DNA of 64,000 nt from Burkholderiaceae bacterium. Its GTDB lineage: Bacteria > Pseudomonadota > Gammaproteobacteria > Burkholderiales > Burkholderiaceae_E. The position numbers and the translations under genes were made by a program. The DNA is taken from NCBI GenBank assembly GCA_027493945.1, contig JAOSJU010000001.1, forward strand, positions 558,001 to 622,000, read 5' to 3'. Below are positions 23,212 through 34,441 of the stretch, in pieces (position 1 is the stretch's first letter; each line of letters begins with the position of its first letter). The notes beneath the pieces are model-generated. The model was not told where the DNA came from and did no database searches. It saw nothing but the letters and a program-made list of their open reading frames with translations.

Positions 23212-23781
23212 TCAGCCCTGGACGACGGTGACCAGCGCCGGCCGCAGCACGCGGTCGCCGATCAGGTAGCCCTTCTGCAGCACGTGCGCGACGTGGTTCT
23301 CGGCCACCGGCGGCTGCGTGGCCGCCGCCGGCACCGTCGAGATCGCCTGGTGGTGATTCGGGTCGAACTTCTGGCCCTGCGGGTCGATTTCGAGGAGCCG
23401 GTTCTTCTCGAAGGCTGAGGTCAGCAGGCGCAGCGTGGCTTCGACGCCCTCCTTCAGGTTCTCCACCGTCGGGGTGTCGGCCTTCAGTGCCATTTCGAGG
23501 CTGTCCCTGACCGGCAGCAGGCTCTCGGCGAAGCCCTCGATGCCGTACTTGTGGGCGCGAGCGACCTCCTCCTGCGCCCGGCGGCGCACGTTCTCCAGCT
23601 CGGCCACCGCCCTCAGGTACTGGTCGCGCATCTCGGCAACCTGCGCCTCGGCGCCGGCTGCACGCCCGGCGGCGTCGGCCTGCGGCGCGGCCTGGCCTGC
23701 GGCGCCGTCAGGGGCCGGCACGACGCCGGCATCGTTGGCGGGCAGTTCTTCTTCCGACCGATCCGGCGCTTCCCGGTTCAT
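23212..23781 (-). CDS. grpE: Nucleotide exchange factor GrpE
   Basis: A 189-residue dimeric exchange factor for DnaK. An acidic/Ala-rich disordered N-terminus is followed by a long coiled coil ([19 protein letters not shown]). The conserved core has [12 protein letters not shown], the [11 protein letters not shown] motif and [18 protein letters not shown]. Complete. It is first in the grpE-dnaK-dnaJ operon. No obvious CIRCE element or convincing sigma-32 promoter is visible in the 180 bases upstream; only a CTTGATTT-like box close to the start. Confidence 0.95.
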   Translation of the reverse strand: MNREAPDRSEEELPANDAGVVPAPDGAAGQAAPQADAAGRAAGAEAQVAEMRDQYLRAVAELENVRRRAQEEVARAHKYGIEGFAESLLPVRDSLEMALKADTPTVENLKEGVEATLRLLTSAFEKNRLLEIDPQGQKFDPNHHQAISTVPAAATQPPVAENHVAHVLQKGYLIGDRVLRPALVTVVQG

Positions 23782-23961
23782 CCCGTGATTCTCCTAGCGA
23801 AATCAAGACATTACGCAATCTTGCCGCGCGGCGGCGCGCTGCGGTGGGCGTTATTTTGGGGGCGGACCCCGCGATTTCAACAGCCTTCGCGCCGCCAGCG
23901 GTTACCCTTGCTCCTGGTCCGCCGCGCAGGCGGCGGCTCTTCACGCTTCAGGAGAACAACG

Positions 23962-24444
23962 ATGGGCCTCTTGTCGTTCATCAAGGACGCCGGCGAGAAA
24001 CTGTTCGGACGCGGCGAGGCGCAAGCGGCCGAAAGCGCCGACAAGACGGCCGCCGCGAACGCGGCTGCCGGCAAGGCGATCGAAGACTACATCGCGGCGA
24101 TGAAGCTCGGCGCCGACGGACTGAACGTGGACTTCGACGGCGCCAACGCGACGGTGACCGTCTCGGGCACGGCGCCCGACCAGGCCACTCGCGAGAAGAT
24201 CGTGCTGTGCTGCGGCAACGTCGCCGGGGTCGGCAACGTGATCGACAACCTGTCGGTCAGCCACGCGGAGCCCGAGGCGCAGTTCTACACCGTGGTGCGC
24301 GGCGACACGCTGTCGAAGATCGCCAGGCAGTACTACGGCAACGCCAATGCCTACATGCCGATCTTCGAGGCGAACAAGCCGATGCTGACGCACCCCGACA
24401 AGATCTACCCGGGGCAGGTGCTGCGGATCCCGCCGAAGTCCTGA
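23962..24444 (+). CDS. BON-LysM domain protein (Kbp/YgaU-like)
   Basis: A 160-residue cytoplasmic-type protein without a signal peptide. The N-terminal half is a BON domain (ADGLNVDFDGANATVTVSG, then VGNVIDNLSV). The C-terminal half is a LysM domain (FYTVVRGDTLSKIARQYYGN, ending YPGQVLRIP). This matches Kbp/YgaU, a potassium-binding protein in E. coli. The ATG at 23962 follows an AGGAG site with normal spacing. It converges on hemH with five bases between the stops. Confidence 0.88.
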   Translation: MGLLSFIKDAGEKLFGRGEAQAAESADKTAAANAAAGKAIEDYIAAMKLGADGLNVDFDGANATVTVSGTAPDQATREKIVLCCGNVAGVGNVIDNLSVSHAEPEAQFYTVVRGDTLSKIARQYYGNANAYMPIFEANKPMLTHPDKIYPGQVLRIPPKS

Positions 24445-24449
24445 GCCTG

Positions 24450-25478
24450 TCACCGGGCCGGCCAGCCCGACAGGTGCTGGCGCGCGACCGAAGCGAGCGC
24501 CTCGATGAACTTCGGTGCCTCGTTCAGGCAGCCGAGATAGCGGAACTCGCGACCGCCGGCCTCGAGGAACGCGCGGCGGCCCTCGATCGCGATTTCTTCG
24601 AGCGTCTCGAGGCAGTCGGCGACGAAGCCGGGGCAGATCAGCTCGACGCTGCGCACGCCCGAGGCCGCGAGCTCGCGCAGGCTCGGCTCGGTGTACGGCC
24701 GCAGCCATTCGGCGCGGCCGAAGCGCGACTGGAAGGTCAGCAGCCATTCGTCCGGCCGCAGGCCGAGCCGCTCGGCCAGCCGCCGCCCGGTGGCCGGGCA
24801 CTCGCAGTGGTAGGGGTCTCCCAACTCGAGCGTGCGCCGGGGCACGCCGTGAAAGCTCATCACCAGCCGCTCGGCACGGCCGTCGCGCTCCCAGCCCCGC
24901 CGCACCTGGGCCGCCAGCGCGTCGATGTAGCCGTCGTGGTCGTGAAAGCCGCGCACCATCCGCAACTCGGGCAGGTTGCGCCAGCCGGCCAACTCGCGGG
25001 CCACCGCATCGAGCGCGGTAGCACTGGTCGCGGCCGCGTATTGCGGGTACAGCGGCAGCACCAGCAAGCGCGCGACGTTGCGCTCGCGCAGCTCGCGCAG
25101 CACCGCCGGAATCGACGGATTGCCGTAGCGCATCGCGAACGCGACCTCGAGCTCGTGGCCGGCGGCGCCGAGCGCGCCGCGCAGCAGCGTCGCCTGGCGG
25201 CGCGTGTGCACCAGCAGCGGCGAGCCTTCGTCGGTCCAGATGCTCGCGTACTTGCGCGCCGACTGCGCCGGCCGCACGCGCAGCACCACGCCATGCAGGA
25301 TCGGCAGCCAGACCGCCCGCGGCAGCTCGACCACGCGCGGATCCGACAGGAATTCGCGCAGGTAGCGTCGCAGCGCGGCAGGCGTGGCGGCATCGGGCGT
25401 GCCCAGCTGCACCAGCAGCACCGCGGTGCGCGTGGGCGCGGCGTGGTCGAAGCGGCTGGCCGACGAGTAGCGGGTCAC
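24450..25478 (-). CDS. hemH: Ferrochelatase
   Basis: A 342-residue enzyme inserting Fe2+ into protoporphyrin IX, the last step of haem synthesis. It has the catalytic His segment MSFHGVPRR, the N-terminal [13 protein letters not shown], and [19 protein letters not shown]. The acidic metal pathway is [15 protein letters not shown]. Complete. It lies downstream of hrcA on the same strand, 25 bases away, and may be co-transcribed with it. Confidence 0.95.
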   Translation of the reverse strand: MTRYSSASRFDHAAPTRTAVLLVQLGTPDAATPAALRRYLREFLSDPRVVELPRAVWLPILHGVVLRVRPAQSARKYASIWTDEGSPLLVHTRRQATLLRGALGAAGHELEVAFAMRYGNPSIPAVLRELRERNVARLLVLPLYPQYAAATSATALDAVARELAGWRNLPELRMVRGFHDHDGYIDALAAQVRRGWERDGRAERLVMSFHGVPRRTLELGDPYHCECPATGRRLAERLGLRPDEWLLTFQSRFGRAEWLRPYTEPSLRELAASGVRSVELICPGFVADCLETLEEIAIEGRRAFLEAGGREFRYLGCLNEAPKFIEALASVARQHLSGWPAR

Positions 25479-25503
25479 GAGGGTGCGCGGGCCCGCCCGG
25501 GCG

Positions 25504-26527
25504 TCAGGCGTGGTGGCTCAGCGCCGACGAGACCAGCCTGGCGGTGATGTCGACGATCGGGATGACCCGCTCGTAGGCCATCCGCGTGGGGCCGATGACG
25601 CCCAGCGTGCCGACGATGCGGCCGTCGGCTTCGTAGGGAGCGACCACGACGCTGATCTGGTCCATCGGCACCAGCTCGGACTCGCCGCCGATGAAGATCT
25701 GCACGCCCTGCGCGCGGCTGGACGCATCGAGCAGTTGCACCAGGCCGGTCTTGCGGTCGAACAGGTCGAACAGCCGCCGCAGCCGCTCCATGTTGTCGGA
25801 GAGGTCGGCCACGCCGACCAAGGTTGCGCTCGCCCGAGATGACCACCGGCTCGGCCTCCTCGGTGAGCGCGCGGTTGCTGGCTTCGACCGCTTTCTGCAT
25901 CAGCGCGGTGATGTCGTCGCGCAGCGACGCGAGCTCGGACTGCAGCCGCGTGCGGATGCTCTCGAAGTCGAGCCCGGCAAGGTGCGCGTTGATGTAGTTG
26001 GCCGCCTCGGTCAGTTGCGACGGCGTGTAGTCGCTCTCGGTGGAGAGGATGCGGTTCTGCACGTCGCCCTCGGGGGTGACGATGATCAGCAGGATGCGCC
26101 GCTCGGACAGGCGCAGGAATTCGACCTGGCGAAACAGCGAGGCTCGCCGCGGCGTCATGACCACGCCCGCGAAGTGCGAGAGGCTCGACAGCAGCGACGC
26201 CGCGGCCGAGAGCAGCCGCTGCGGCTGCTCGTCGGCCTGCAGCCGGCCCTGCATCGCGCGGGTCTGCTCGCCCTGCAGCGGCTCGACAGTGAGCAGCGTG
26301 TCGACGAACAGCCGGTAGCCGCGTGGGGTGGGAATGCGGCCGGCCGAGGTGTGCGGACTGGCGATCAGGCCGAGATCCTCGAGATCGGCCATCACGTTGC
26401 GGATCGTGGCGGGAGACAGGTCGAGCCCCGAATGGCGCGACAGCGTGCGCGAGCCGACCGGCGTGCCGTCGGCGATGTAACGCTCGATCAGGGTCTTCAG
26501 CAGGGTCTGCGCGCGCGAATCCAGCAT
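25504..26527 (-). CDS. hrcA: Heat-inducible transcription repressor HrcA (frameshift near 25820)
   Basis: A repressor of class I heat-shock genes through CIRCE elements, about 340 residues. The winged-helix N-terminus is [20 protein letters not shown], with [18 protein letters not shown]. The C-terminal domain ends [18 protein letters not shown]. One extra base in CCAAGG (25818-25823) splits the two parts; the expected reading is [19 protein letters not shown]. No CIRCE palindrome (TTAGCACTC/GAGTGCTAA) is visible anywhere in the window, including ahead of grpE, so its targets here are not evident. Confidence 0.9.
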
Positions 26528-26533
26528 GCTCTC

Positions 26534-26561
26534 ATTGTATGGGCAGCCGGTCCGGACGCAA
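26534..26561 (-). promoter_or_regulatory. Possible sigma-70 promoter of hrcA, nearly leaderless
   Basis: On the minus strand TTGCGT (26556-26561) and TACAAT (26534-26539) are separated by 16 bases. The -10 box ends only six bases before the hrcA ATG, so the transcript would be leaderless or nearly so. This is a pattern reading in an otherwise GC-rich gap. Confidence 0.4.
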
Positions 26562-26663
26562 GCCGGCCGGCATGAGCGGCCGGCGCGGTTCGGCCCGGCG
26601 GCCGACGCCGGCTCGGCCGCAGGGCCGGATTCGCGCGCTGGCGCTTGTGCTCTAATAGGCCGG

Positions 26664-27557
26664 ATGAAGAATCGGTTCAACCGAGTGGCGCTCGTGAGCC
26701 GCCCGCAGACCGAAAGCGTCGGAGGCACGGTGCGCGAGATCGCCACGTTCCTTCGCAGGCGCGGCGTCTCGGTGCTGGTCGAGGAGCGCTCGGCCGTCAT
26801 GCTGGGCGCCTCCGAGCTCGAAGCCGCGAGCCTGGAGCGAATCGGCCACGAAGCCGATCTCGCGGTGGCGATCGGCGGCGACGGCACGATGCTCGGCGCG
26901 GCGCGCGCACTGGCGCCGCACGAAGTGCCGCTGGTGGGCATCAACCACGGCCGGCTCGGCTTCATCACCGACATCGGGCTCGACAGCTGGTCGCAGGCGC
27001 TGTCGTCGATCCTCGAAGGCCACTTCGCTTCCGAGCAACGCACGCTGCTCACCGCTCGCGTGGTGCGCGACCAGGAGGTCGTCTGGACCGAACTGGCGCT
27101 CAACGACGTGGTGGTCAGCCGCTCGTCGCGCGCCGGCATGATCGAGCTGCAGGTGCACGTCGACGACCTGTACATGTACAGCCAGCGCGCCGACGGCCTG
27201 ATCGTGGCCACCCCCACCGGCTCGACCGCCTACGCGCTGTCGGCCAACGGTCCGATCCTGCACCCGCAGCTCGAGGGCATCGTGCTGGTGCCGGTGGCGC
27301 CGCAGTCGCTGTCGAACCGCCCGATCGCGCTGCCCGACGACGTGACGATCACGATCCGCGTGGTCGAAGGCCGCGAGCCGCGGGTGGCCGGCGACATGCA
27401 GGTCTTCAGCGACCTGCAGGTGGGCGACGACATCATCGTGCAGCGCGCGGGCTTCACCACCACCTTCCTGCACCCGCCGGGCTACAGCTACTTCGCCACC
27501 CTGCGCGGCAAGCTCAACTGGCACGAACTGCCCCACCTGCAGGCAATCCAGCGCTGA
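26664..27557 (+). CDS. nadK: NAD kinase
   Basis: A 297-residue ATP-NAD kinase producing NADP+. Signature motifs are [13 protein letters not shown] (GGDGT) and [13 protein letters not shown], plus the Gly-rich [19 protein letters not shown]. The start ATG at 26664 gives the normal N-terminus ([12 protein letters not shown]). It is divergent from hrcA and followed 42 bases later by recN. The hrcA/nadK/recN arrangement is conserved in betaproteobacteria. Confidence 0.95.
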   Translation: MKNRFNRVALVSRPQTESVGGTVREIATFLRRRGVSVLVEERSAVMLGASELEAASLERIGHEADLAVAIGGDGTMLGAARALAPHEVPLVGINHGRLGFITDIGLDSWSQALSSILEGHFASEQRTLLTARVVRDQEVVWTELALNDVVVSRSSRAGMIELQVHVDDLYMYSQRADGLIVATPTGSTAYALSANGPILHPQLEGIVLVPVAPQSLSNRPIALPDDVTITIRVVEGREPRVAGDMQVFSDLQVGDDIIVQRAGFTTTFLHPPGYSYFATLRGKLNWHELPHLQAIQR

Positions 27558-27599
27558 CGGCTGCTTCCCGGGTCATTCGCACCGCCGACGCCTTCCACG

Positions 27600-29251
27600 A
27601 TGCTGCTCAGCCTTCGCCTCGAAGACTTCGTCATCGTCGACAGCGCCGAACTCGCGTTCGGGCCCGGCTTCACCGCGCTCTCGGGCGAGACCGGCGCCGG
27701 CAAGTCGATCCTGATCGACGCGCTGACGCTGGCCATGGGAGGACGGGCCGATGCCGGCGTCGTGCGCGAGGGTCGTACGCGCGCCGACATCGCCGCCGAA
27801 TTCCGCAGCGACGCGGCGCTCGACGCGTGGCTGGCCGAGCGCGAGCTGCAGGGCGACCCGGGCACCGTGCTGCTGCGCCGCCCTGGTCGACGCCGACGGG
27901 CGATCGCGCGCGCTGGTCAACGGACATCCGGCCACCGCGGCGCTGCTGCGCGAGATCGGCGAACGGCTGGTCGACATCCACGGCCAGCATGCGTCGCAGT
28001 CGCTGCTGCGGGCCGATGGCCAGCGTCAGCTGCTCGACGCCCATGCCGGGCTCGACGGCGAGCGGCGCGCCCTCGGCGAAGCCTGGTCGGCATGGCGCGC
28101 GGCGCAGCGCGAGCTCGACGCCGCCGAATCGGGCCAGCGCGAACTCGCGCTCGAAGCGCGAGCGGCTCGCCTGGCAGGCGGGCGAGCTCGAGCGGCTGCG
28201 GCTCGCGCCGGGCGAATGGGAAACACTCGGTGAAGAGCAGAAGCGGCTCGCGCACGCCGCCTCGCTGATCGAGGGCACGCGCGGCGCCGCCGACGCGCTC
28301 GCCGACAGCGACGACGCGCTGTCGCGCAGGCTGCACCGCGAGCTGCAGAGGCTGCGCCCGCTCGCGGCGATCGACGCGCGGCTGCAGGAGGCGCTCGAGC
28401 TGCTCGACAGCGCCGCGATCCGGGTCGACGAAGCCGCCTCGGCGCTGGCCGACTATGCCGAGCGCGTCGACCTCGATCCCGAGCGGCTTCGCCAGACCGA
28501 GCAGCGCATCGGCGCTATCTTCGAGGCCGCGCGCCGGCTGCGGATGCCACCCGAAGCGATTCCGGCCACGCTCGAGTCGCTGCGCGAGCGGCTGCGCGAG
28601 CTCGACGCCGCGCAAGACGTCGAGGGCCTGCGCGCCAGGGCCGCCGCGGCGCGCTCGCGTTACGACGCGCTGGCGGCGCAGCTCGCGTCGGCGCGGCGCA
28701 AGGCGGCGCGGCGCCTGGCCGACGGCGTCTCGCGCCACATGGCCGAACTGGGCATGTCGGGCGGCAAGCTCGCCGTTTCGTTCGAGCCCTGCGAGCCGTC
28801 GGCCTCGGGGACCGACACGATCGAGTTCCGGGTCGCGGCCCACGCCGGCGCCACGCCGCGGCCGCTGGCGAAAGTGGCCTCGGGTGGCGAGCTGTCGCGC
28901 ATCGGCCTGGCGATCGCGGTGCTGGCGGCACAGGCCAACCCGGTGCCGACGCTGATCTTCGACGAGGCCGACGCCGGCGTGGGCGGCGCAGTCGCCGACG
29001 CGGTGGGCGCCCTGATGCGCCGGCTCGGCGCCGACCGACAGGTGCTGTGCGTGACGCACCTGCCGCAGGTCGCGGCGAAGGCGCACCATCACTGCCGCGT
29101 CACGAAGGACAGCGTCGACGGACGCGCGGTCAGCCGCATCGAGGCGCTCGACCGCGGCGCGCGCGTGGAGGAGATCGCGCGGATGCTGGGCGGAGCGGAG
29201 ATCACCGCGACCTCGCGCAAGCACGCGAGAGAGATTCTCGCGCAGGCGTGA
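27600..29251 (+). CDS. recN: DNA repair protein RecN (two frameshifts)
   Basis: An SMC-like ATPase for double-strand break repair, about 550 residues when repaired. The Walker A segment is LSGETGAGKSILIDAL. The middle is coiled coil. The C-terminal signature KVASGGELSRIGLAI and Walker B PTLIFDEADAGVGG are intact. Two single-base insertions divide the gene into three frames. One is in CGCCGCCCTGG (27875-27885), where RRLVDADGRSRALVNG is expected. The other is near 28153-28160, before the ERLAWQAGELERL segment. Total length minus two bases is a multiple of three, supporting a single intact gene. Confidence 0.9.
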
Positions 29252-29291
29252 CCGCGCCTGAACGAACGCGCCGCGCGCCGTCGGCGCGGCG

Positions 29292-29720
29292 TCAGCCGCG
29301 CCGGTATCCGCAGTTCGGCTTGATGCAGTTGCCGTACAGCGACAGCGCGTGATCCTGCAGCGAGAAGCCGCGCTCTTTCGCGATCTCCTGCTGGCGCTTC
29401 TCGATCTCGGCGTCGTAGAACTCCTCGACGCGGCCGCACTGCAGGCACACGAGGTGGTCGTGGTGCTGGCCCTGCTCGAGCTCGAACACCGCCTTGCCCG
29501 ACTCGAAGTTGCTGCGCTTGAGCAACCCCGCCTGCTCGAACTGCGTGAGCACCCGGTAGACGGTGGCCGGGCCGATTTCCTGGTTCTCGGCCAGCAGCTC
29601 GCGATAGACGTCCTCGGCGCTCATGTGCCGCTGCTTGCCGTTCTGGAAGATCTCGAGGATCTTCAGGCGCGGCAGGGTGGCCTTCAGGCCCATGCTCTTC
29701 AGTTCGGTGGTGACGGTCAT
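29292..29720 (-). CDS. fur: Ferric uptake regulator Fur
   Basis: A 142-residue Fe2+-dependent repressor. The winged helix shows [18 protein letters not shown] and [18 protein letters not shown]. The metal sites are [18 protein letters not shown] and the C-terminal Cys pair. Length and motifs are standard. The ATG at 29720 is chosen; the ORF continues upstream without family similarity. It is divergent from bamE, an arrangement (fur/omlA) conserved in beta- and gammaproteobacteria. Confidence 0.95.
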   Translation of the reverse strand: MTVTTELKSMGLKATLPRLKILEIFQNGKQRHMSAEDVYRELLAENQEIGPATVYRVLTQFEQAGLLKRSNFESGKAVFELEQGQHHDHLVCLQCGRVEEFYDAEIEKRQQEIAKERGFSLQDHALSLYGNCIKPNCGYRRG

Positions 29721-29761
29721 GCGGCTCGGAACGAGGCTGAAGAAGTCCCGTCGTATGATAA

Positions 29762-31072
<1,311 letters not shown>

Positions 31073-31079
31073 CGCCGGG

Positions 31080-32072
31080 TCACTGCGGCGCGGTGGCGGG
31101 CCGGTGCCGCATCTTCGCGCGCAGCGCTTCGCACGGATCCTCGCGCGCGGCGGCCGGAGTCACCGCCGCGAAGTCGTAGCGCGACCCGAAGCGCTGCTCG
31201 GGCGCATCCTCGCCGGCGGCGTCATCCACGCTGCCGGCGCCATCGTCGCCTCCGGGTTCCCGCGCTTCGAGCAAGCCGATGCCGAACACCCGCGCGCCGG
31301 GCGCCAGCTTCGCGAGGTAGCGCGGCACGCCGATGTCGCGGCGCTGGTGCCCGTTGCCGGCCAGCAGCACCACCGGCAAGCCGCTGCGGCGATGCGCATC
31401 GACGATCGCGCGTGCCAGTTGCGCGTCGCGGCTGCGCTGCGCCGCGGCCATCGGCGCGATCGCCGACTCGGGCAGCATCCCGCAATGACCGTCGCGAATC
31501 GAAGCCTCGAGCGCCCGCTCCTCGGCAGCGCCCCAGCTCTCGGGCGGCGGCTCGGCGGGCGCGCTGCCCCGGGCGACCGCCACGATCTGCGCGCGCGACA
31601 GGTTGGCCGCGACCAGCGGCAGGTCGCGCCGCAGCGCGAGTTCGACGACCGGGCGGTAATACCCCCAATGCCAGCCGCGGAAGTCGAAACCGGCCGCCTC
31701 GGCAATTCTGCGCGCGCGCTGCGCGAGCGGCTCGCCGTTCTGCGCGGCGGCCGCATCGGCGGCGCGCGCGCGATCGAGCGCGTCCTGGCGCACCGCGTCG
31801 AACTGCTCGAAGGCGATGGCGAAGCGGCGCCGCGCCGCAAGCGCCTCGAGCCAGTGCAGCCGCAGTTGGTGCTGCGCGGCGTTGTCGTGGACCTCGCCGA
31901 TCAGCAGGAAGTCGGCGTCGAAGGCAGCCGCCGGCAGCGAAGCGGCCGGCGCGCCGGGCAGCGCGGAACATGCGGCCAGCGCGGAACATGCGGCCAGCGC
32001 GAGCATGAGCAGCGCAGCCGCGCCGATGCGGCCGATCCGGCCGCGCGATCCATCGAGCCCCTTCATTCGCAT
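31080..32072 (-). CDS. ChaN-family (haem-binding type) lipoprotein
   Basis: A protein of about 330 residues with an N-terminal lipoprotein signal and a ChaN/DUF399 domain. Visible motifs: FLLIGEVHDNAAQHQLRLHW, FAIAFEQFDAVRQD, DFRGWHWGYYRPVVELAL and VVLLAGNGHQRRDIGVPRYL. ChaN proteins bind haem and are iron-regulated in some bacteria, which fits the adjacent tonB-exbBD genes. The signal peptide contains two candidate lipobox Cys residues (LAACSALAACSALPG) created by an 18-bp tandem duplication. Start codon 32072 versus 32066 is uncertain. Confidence 0.8.
   Translation of the reverse strand: MRMKGLDGSRGRIGRIGAAALLMLALAACSALAACSALPGAPAASLPAAAFDADFLLIGEVHDNAAQHQLRLHWLEALAARRRFAIAFEQFDAVRQDALDRARAADAAAAQNGEPLAQRARRIAEAAGFDFRGWHWGYYRPVVELALRRDLPLVAANLSRAQIVAVARGSAPAEPPPESWGAAEERALEASIRDGHCGMLPESAIAPMAAAQRSRDAQLARAIVDAHRRSGLPVVLLAGNGHQRRDIGVPRYLAKLAPGARVFGIGLLEAREPGGDDGAGSVDDAAGEDAPEQRFGSRYDFAAVTPAAAREDPCEALRAKMRHRPATAPQ
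31961..31996. repeat. 18-bp perfect tandem duplication in lipoprotein signal region
   Basis: Two copies of GCGCGGAACATGCGGCCA lie head to tail. On the coding strand they translate as a repeated six-residue unit, giving two consecutive AACSAL-type lipobox candidates in the ChaN-like lipoprotein. Confidence 0.9.
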
Positions 32073-32151
32073 CGTGACCGTTCCAGGCGCAACGCGCATT
32101 GTTGCAGAGACGCGGCCGGCGCAAGGCGTGGCCGGTGCGCGGCCGGCGCAT

Positions 32152-32180
32152 TTGGCCTTCCCGGCGCCGGCCGCGATAAT
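32152..32180 (+). promoter_or_regulatory. Probable sigma-70 promoter of tonB
   Basis: TTGGCC (32152-32157) and GATAAT (32175-32180) are separated by 17 bases, six bases ahead of the tonB ATG. There is no convincing Fur box, although fur lies 2.5 kb away. Confidence 0.4.
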
Positions 32181-32186
32181 TTCGCG

Positions 32187-32977
32187 ATGGATGCATACCG
32201 GCTGTCGGCGGCGGGCGGTGCGCTGGCGCTGCACGCACTCGTGCTCGCCGGTGTGCTGGCGCTCGCCATCGCCCCCGCGGTGAAACAGTCCGTCGAGCCG
32301 GTGCAGGTGGTCCTGCTCAGCGCCCCGGAGCCGCTGCCGCTCGCGCGCACGCCGGCCCGCGCTGTCCCCGAGCCGCCACCGCGGGTCGAGCCGCCGGAGC
32401 CGGCCGCGGCGCCTGCACCCAGACCTGCGCGGCCGCCGCCCGCCCTGGCGCGGGCGGCGCCGGCGGCAGCGCCCGCGCGCGAGCGCCCTGCCGCGGCGCC
32501 GCTGCCCGAGCCGCCGCCAGTTCCCGCGCCGACGGCCGAGCCGGTGCCGACCCCGATCCAGCCGGCGACGCCGTCGAACGCGATCACGTCCGCCGCGACG
32601 GCCGGCGCTTCCACGCCACCGGCGCCCGCCGCCGGCGCAGCCACCGCCGCGCCGGCCGTTGCGACCCGCGACGCCGGTCGCGGCAGGCGCGCAGCGCCCC
32701 GCACGTCGACGCGACCTGGAGCGGGAACGTGCCGCCGCCCTACCCGACGATGGCGCGCCGCATGGGCGACCAGGGCGAAGTCAGGCTCGACGTTCACGTC
32801 GGCGCCGACGGCAGGGTGACCGAGGTGCGGCTGCGGCAGTCCAGCGGTTCGACGCTGCTCGATCGCACCGCGATCGACACGGTCAGGAAATGGCGCTTCA
32901 AGCCGGCCACGGTCGACGGCCAGCCTGTGGCGGAGTGGTATCACGACTGGCGATGGGTCTTCCGACTCGAAGGGTGA
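32187..32977 (+). CDS. tonB: TonB energy-transducing protein (frameshift near 32690)
   Basis: About 264 residues. There is one N-terminal membrane helix (ALALHALVLAGVLALAIAPA), a long Pro/Ala-rich periplasmic spacer (residues ~45-160), and the C-terminal TonB fold (PPYPTMARRMGDQGEVRLDV, then AIDTVRKWRFKPATVDG). TonB couples inner-membrane proton motive force, via ExbB-ExbD, to outer-membrane receptors. Spacer and C-domain lie in different frames, and one base is missing somewhere in 32665-32710, where PHVDATWSGNVPPPYP is expected. Confidence 0.85.
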
Positions 32978-32988
32978 AGGAACGCGCG

Positions 32989-33730
32989 ATGCAGGATCAG
33001 CAACTCGGCTTGATGCATTTCTGGCAGTCCGGCGACGTCGTGACTCACACAGTGGCCCCGGCTGCTGCTGGCGATGTCGGTCGTCAGCTGGTACTTCATC
33101 CTGTCCAAGGCGTGGAGCGCATGGCGCTTGCGCCGCGGCGCGCAGGCCGCGCTCGAACAGTTCTGGAACGCCCAGTCGATGGACGAAGCGGTGGCCACGC
33201 TCGAGCGCGCCGACGCCGAGCGCGTGTTCCTGCCGCTGGTGCAGAAGGCGCGTGCCGCGGCCGCGATGCAGCCCGACAGCTCGCTCGCCGGGTCGATCGA
33301 CCGCGACGAACTGGTCACGCGCGTGATGCGCGGCGAAATCACGCAGGCGTCGGCCCGGCTCGAGAGCGGACTGGCGTTCCTCGCCTCGGTGGGCAGCACC
33401 GCGCCCTTCGTCGGGCTGTTCGGAACCGTCTGGGGCATCTACCACGCGCTGCTCGCGATCGCCTCGAGCGGGCAGGTGATGATCGACAAGGTGGCCGGCC
33501 CGGTCGGCGAGGCGCTGGTGATGACCGCGGCCGGTCTCGCGGTGGCGATTCCCGCGGTGCTCGCCTACAACGCGTTCGTGCGCGCCAACCGCATCGTGCT
33601 CGCCGAACTCGACGGCTTCGCGCACGACGTGCTCGCGCTGGTCACCACCGGGCGCAGGCTGAAGGACCACGAGACCGACTCGCTGCACAGCGCGGTCACG
33701 CCGCTGGCGACCAGCCAGATCGTGCGCTGA
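32989..33730 (+). CDS. exbB: ExbB, MotA/TolQ/ExbB proton channel protein (frameshift near 33060)
   Basis: About 247 residues with three membrane helices. The start (MQDQQLGLMHFWQSGDVVT) and the rest (LLLAMSVVSWYFIL onward) differ by one extra base in GGCCCCGGCTG (33055-33064). Core motifs: ESGLAFLASVGSTAPFVGLF, GTVWGIYHALLAIA and ALVMTAAGLAVAIPAVLAYN. It forms the proton channel of the TonB system with ExbD. It lies 11 bases after tonB. Confidence 0.9.
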
Positions 33731-33762
33731 AGCGCCGAACCACCCACGGGAGGCCCCACGCG

Positions 33763-34203
33763 ATGGCATTCGGCGGACTCGATTCCGGCAACCACCCTCA
33801 ACCGATGGCCGAGATCAACACGACGCCGCTGGTCGACGTCATGCTGGTGCTGCTGGTCATCTTCATCATCACGGCGCCGCTGCTCACGCATGCGATCCGC
33901 CTCGACCTGCCGGTGGCCCCGGCGCCCGCGGCGGCCGAAAAGCCGGAGACCATCACGCTGTCGATCGACGCGAGCGGCGCGCTGTTCTGGAACGAGCAAC
34001 CAGTGGCCGGCATCGAGGCGCTGAGCGAGCGCCTGCGGCAGGCGTCAGCGCGCCAGCCGCAACCCGAACTGCACCTGCGCGCCGATCGCGAAACGCGCTA
34101 CCAGCGCATCGCCGAAGTGATGGCCAGCGCGCAGCAGGCGGGGATCGCGAAGCTGGGCTTCGTCACCGATCCGCGCGATCGCGACCGCGACGCCGGCCGG
34201 TAG
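33763..34203 (+). CDS. exbD: ExbD biopolymer transport protein
   Basis: A 146-residue protein with one N-terminal membrane helix. The segment AEINTTPLVDVMLVLLVIFI carries the conserved proton-relay Asp. A periplasmic TolR/ExbD domain follows. A GGGAGG ribosome-binding site precedes the ATG. It is the last gene of tonB-exbB-exbD and converges on pmbA across the inverted-arm element at 34212-34542. Confidence 0.93.
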   Translation: MAFGGLDSGNHPQPMAEINTTPLVDVMLVLLVIFIITAPLLTHAIRLDLPVAPAPAAAEKPETITLSIDASGALFWNEQPVAGIEALSERLRQASARQPQPELHLRADRETRYQRIAEVMASAQQAGIAKLGFVTDPRDRDRDAGR

Positions 34204-34211
34204 CGCTGACT

Positions 34212-34310
34212 TGCGCTTCACGCTCTGAGCGGCGCTTGCGCGTCAGGCCCGCCGAGGGCAGCGGGTGCCATGCCGGCGGGGCCAGGCGAGAGCGGGTGCG
34301 CCACTGCGGG
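34212..34310 (+). repeat. Left arm of pmbA-tail inverted duplication
   Basis: A 99-base arm, reverse-complementary to 34442-34542. The inner ~75 bases match perfectly. The outer part has one substitution and a two-base gap. Its outer end (TGCGCTTCACGCTCTGA) is an inverted copy of the last five codons and stop of pmbA, placed just after exbD. Confidence 0.9.
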
Positions 34311-34441
34311 CCAGAGGCTTCGGCCCCGCTTCGCGGGGCTTCCGGCGTCTGCCTCGCAAATCGGCACCCGCGTCGTACGCGCTGCGCGCGGACGAGCGGG
34401 TCCCGCCGATTTGCTTTCGGCAGCACGCCGCTCGCCACTTG
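34311..34441 (-). repeat. Conserved core of inverted-arm element, copy 1
   Basis: About 131 bases. Read on the minus strand (pmbA direction) about 122 of them match the core at 53912-54037 with a single visible difference (GCCGATTT versus GACGATTT). It contains a perfect GC-rich hairpin at 34323-34339 (GCCCCGC, loop TTC on +, GCGGGGC) and a larger imperfect stem closed by CGATTT/AAATCG. No plausible ORF of its own. Confidence 0.88.

Noticed and set aside
23782..23961. Sigma-32 or CIRCE control site ahead of grpE
   Set aside because: Only a CTTGATTT-like box very close to the start was seen; no matching -10 at the right distance and no CIRCE palindrome.
32100..32190. Fur box upstream of tonB
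   Set aside because: The AT-rich GATAATTT is better explained as a -10 box; the 19-bp Fur consensus is not matched.
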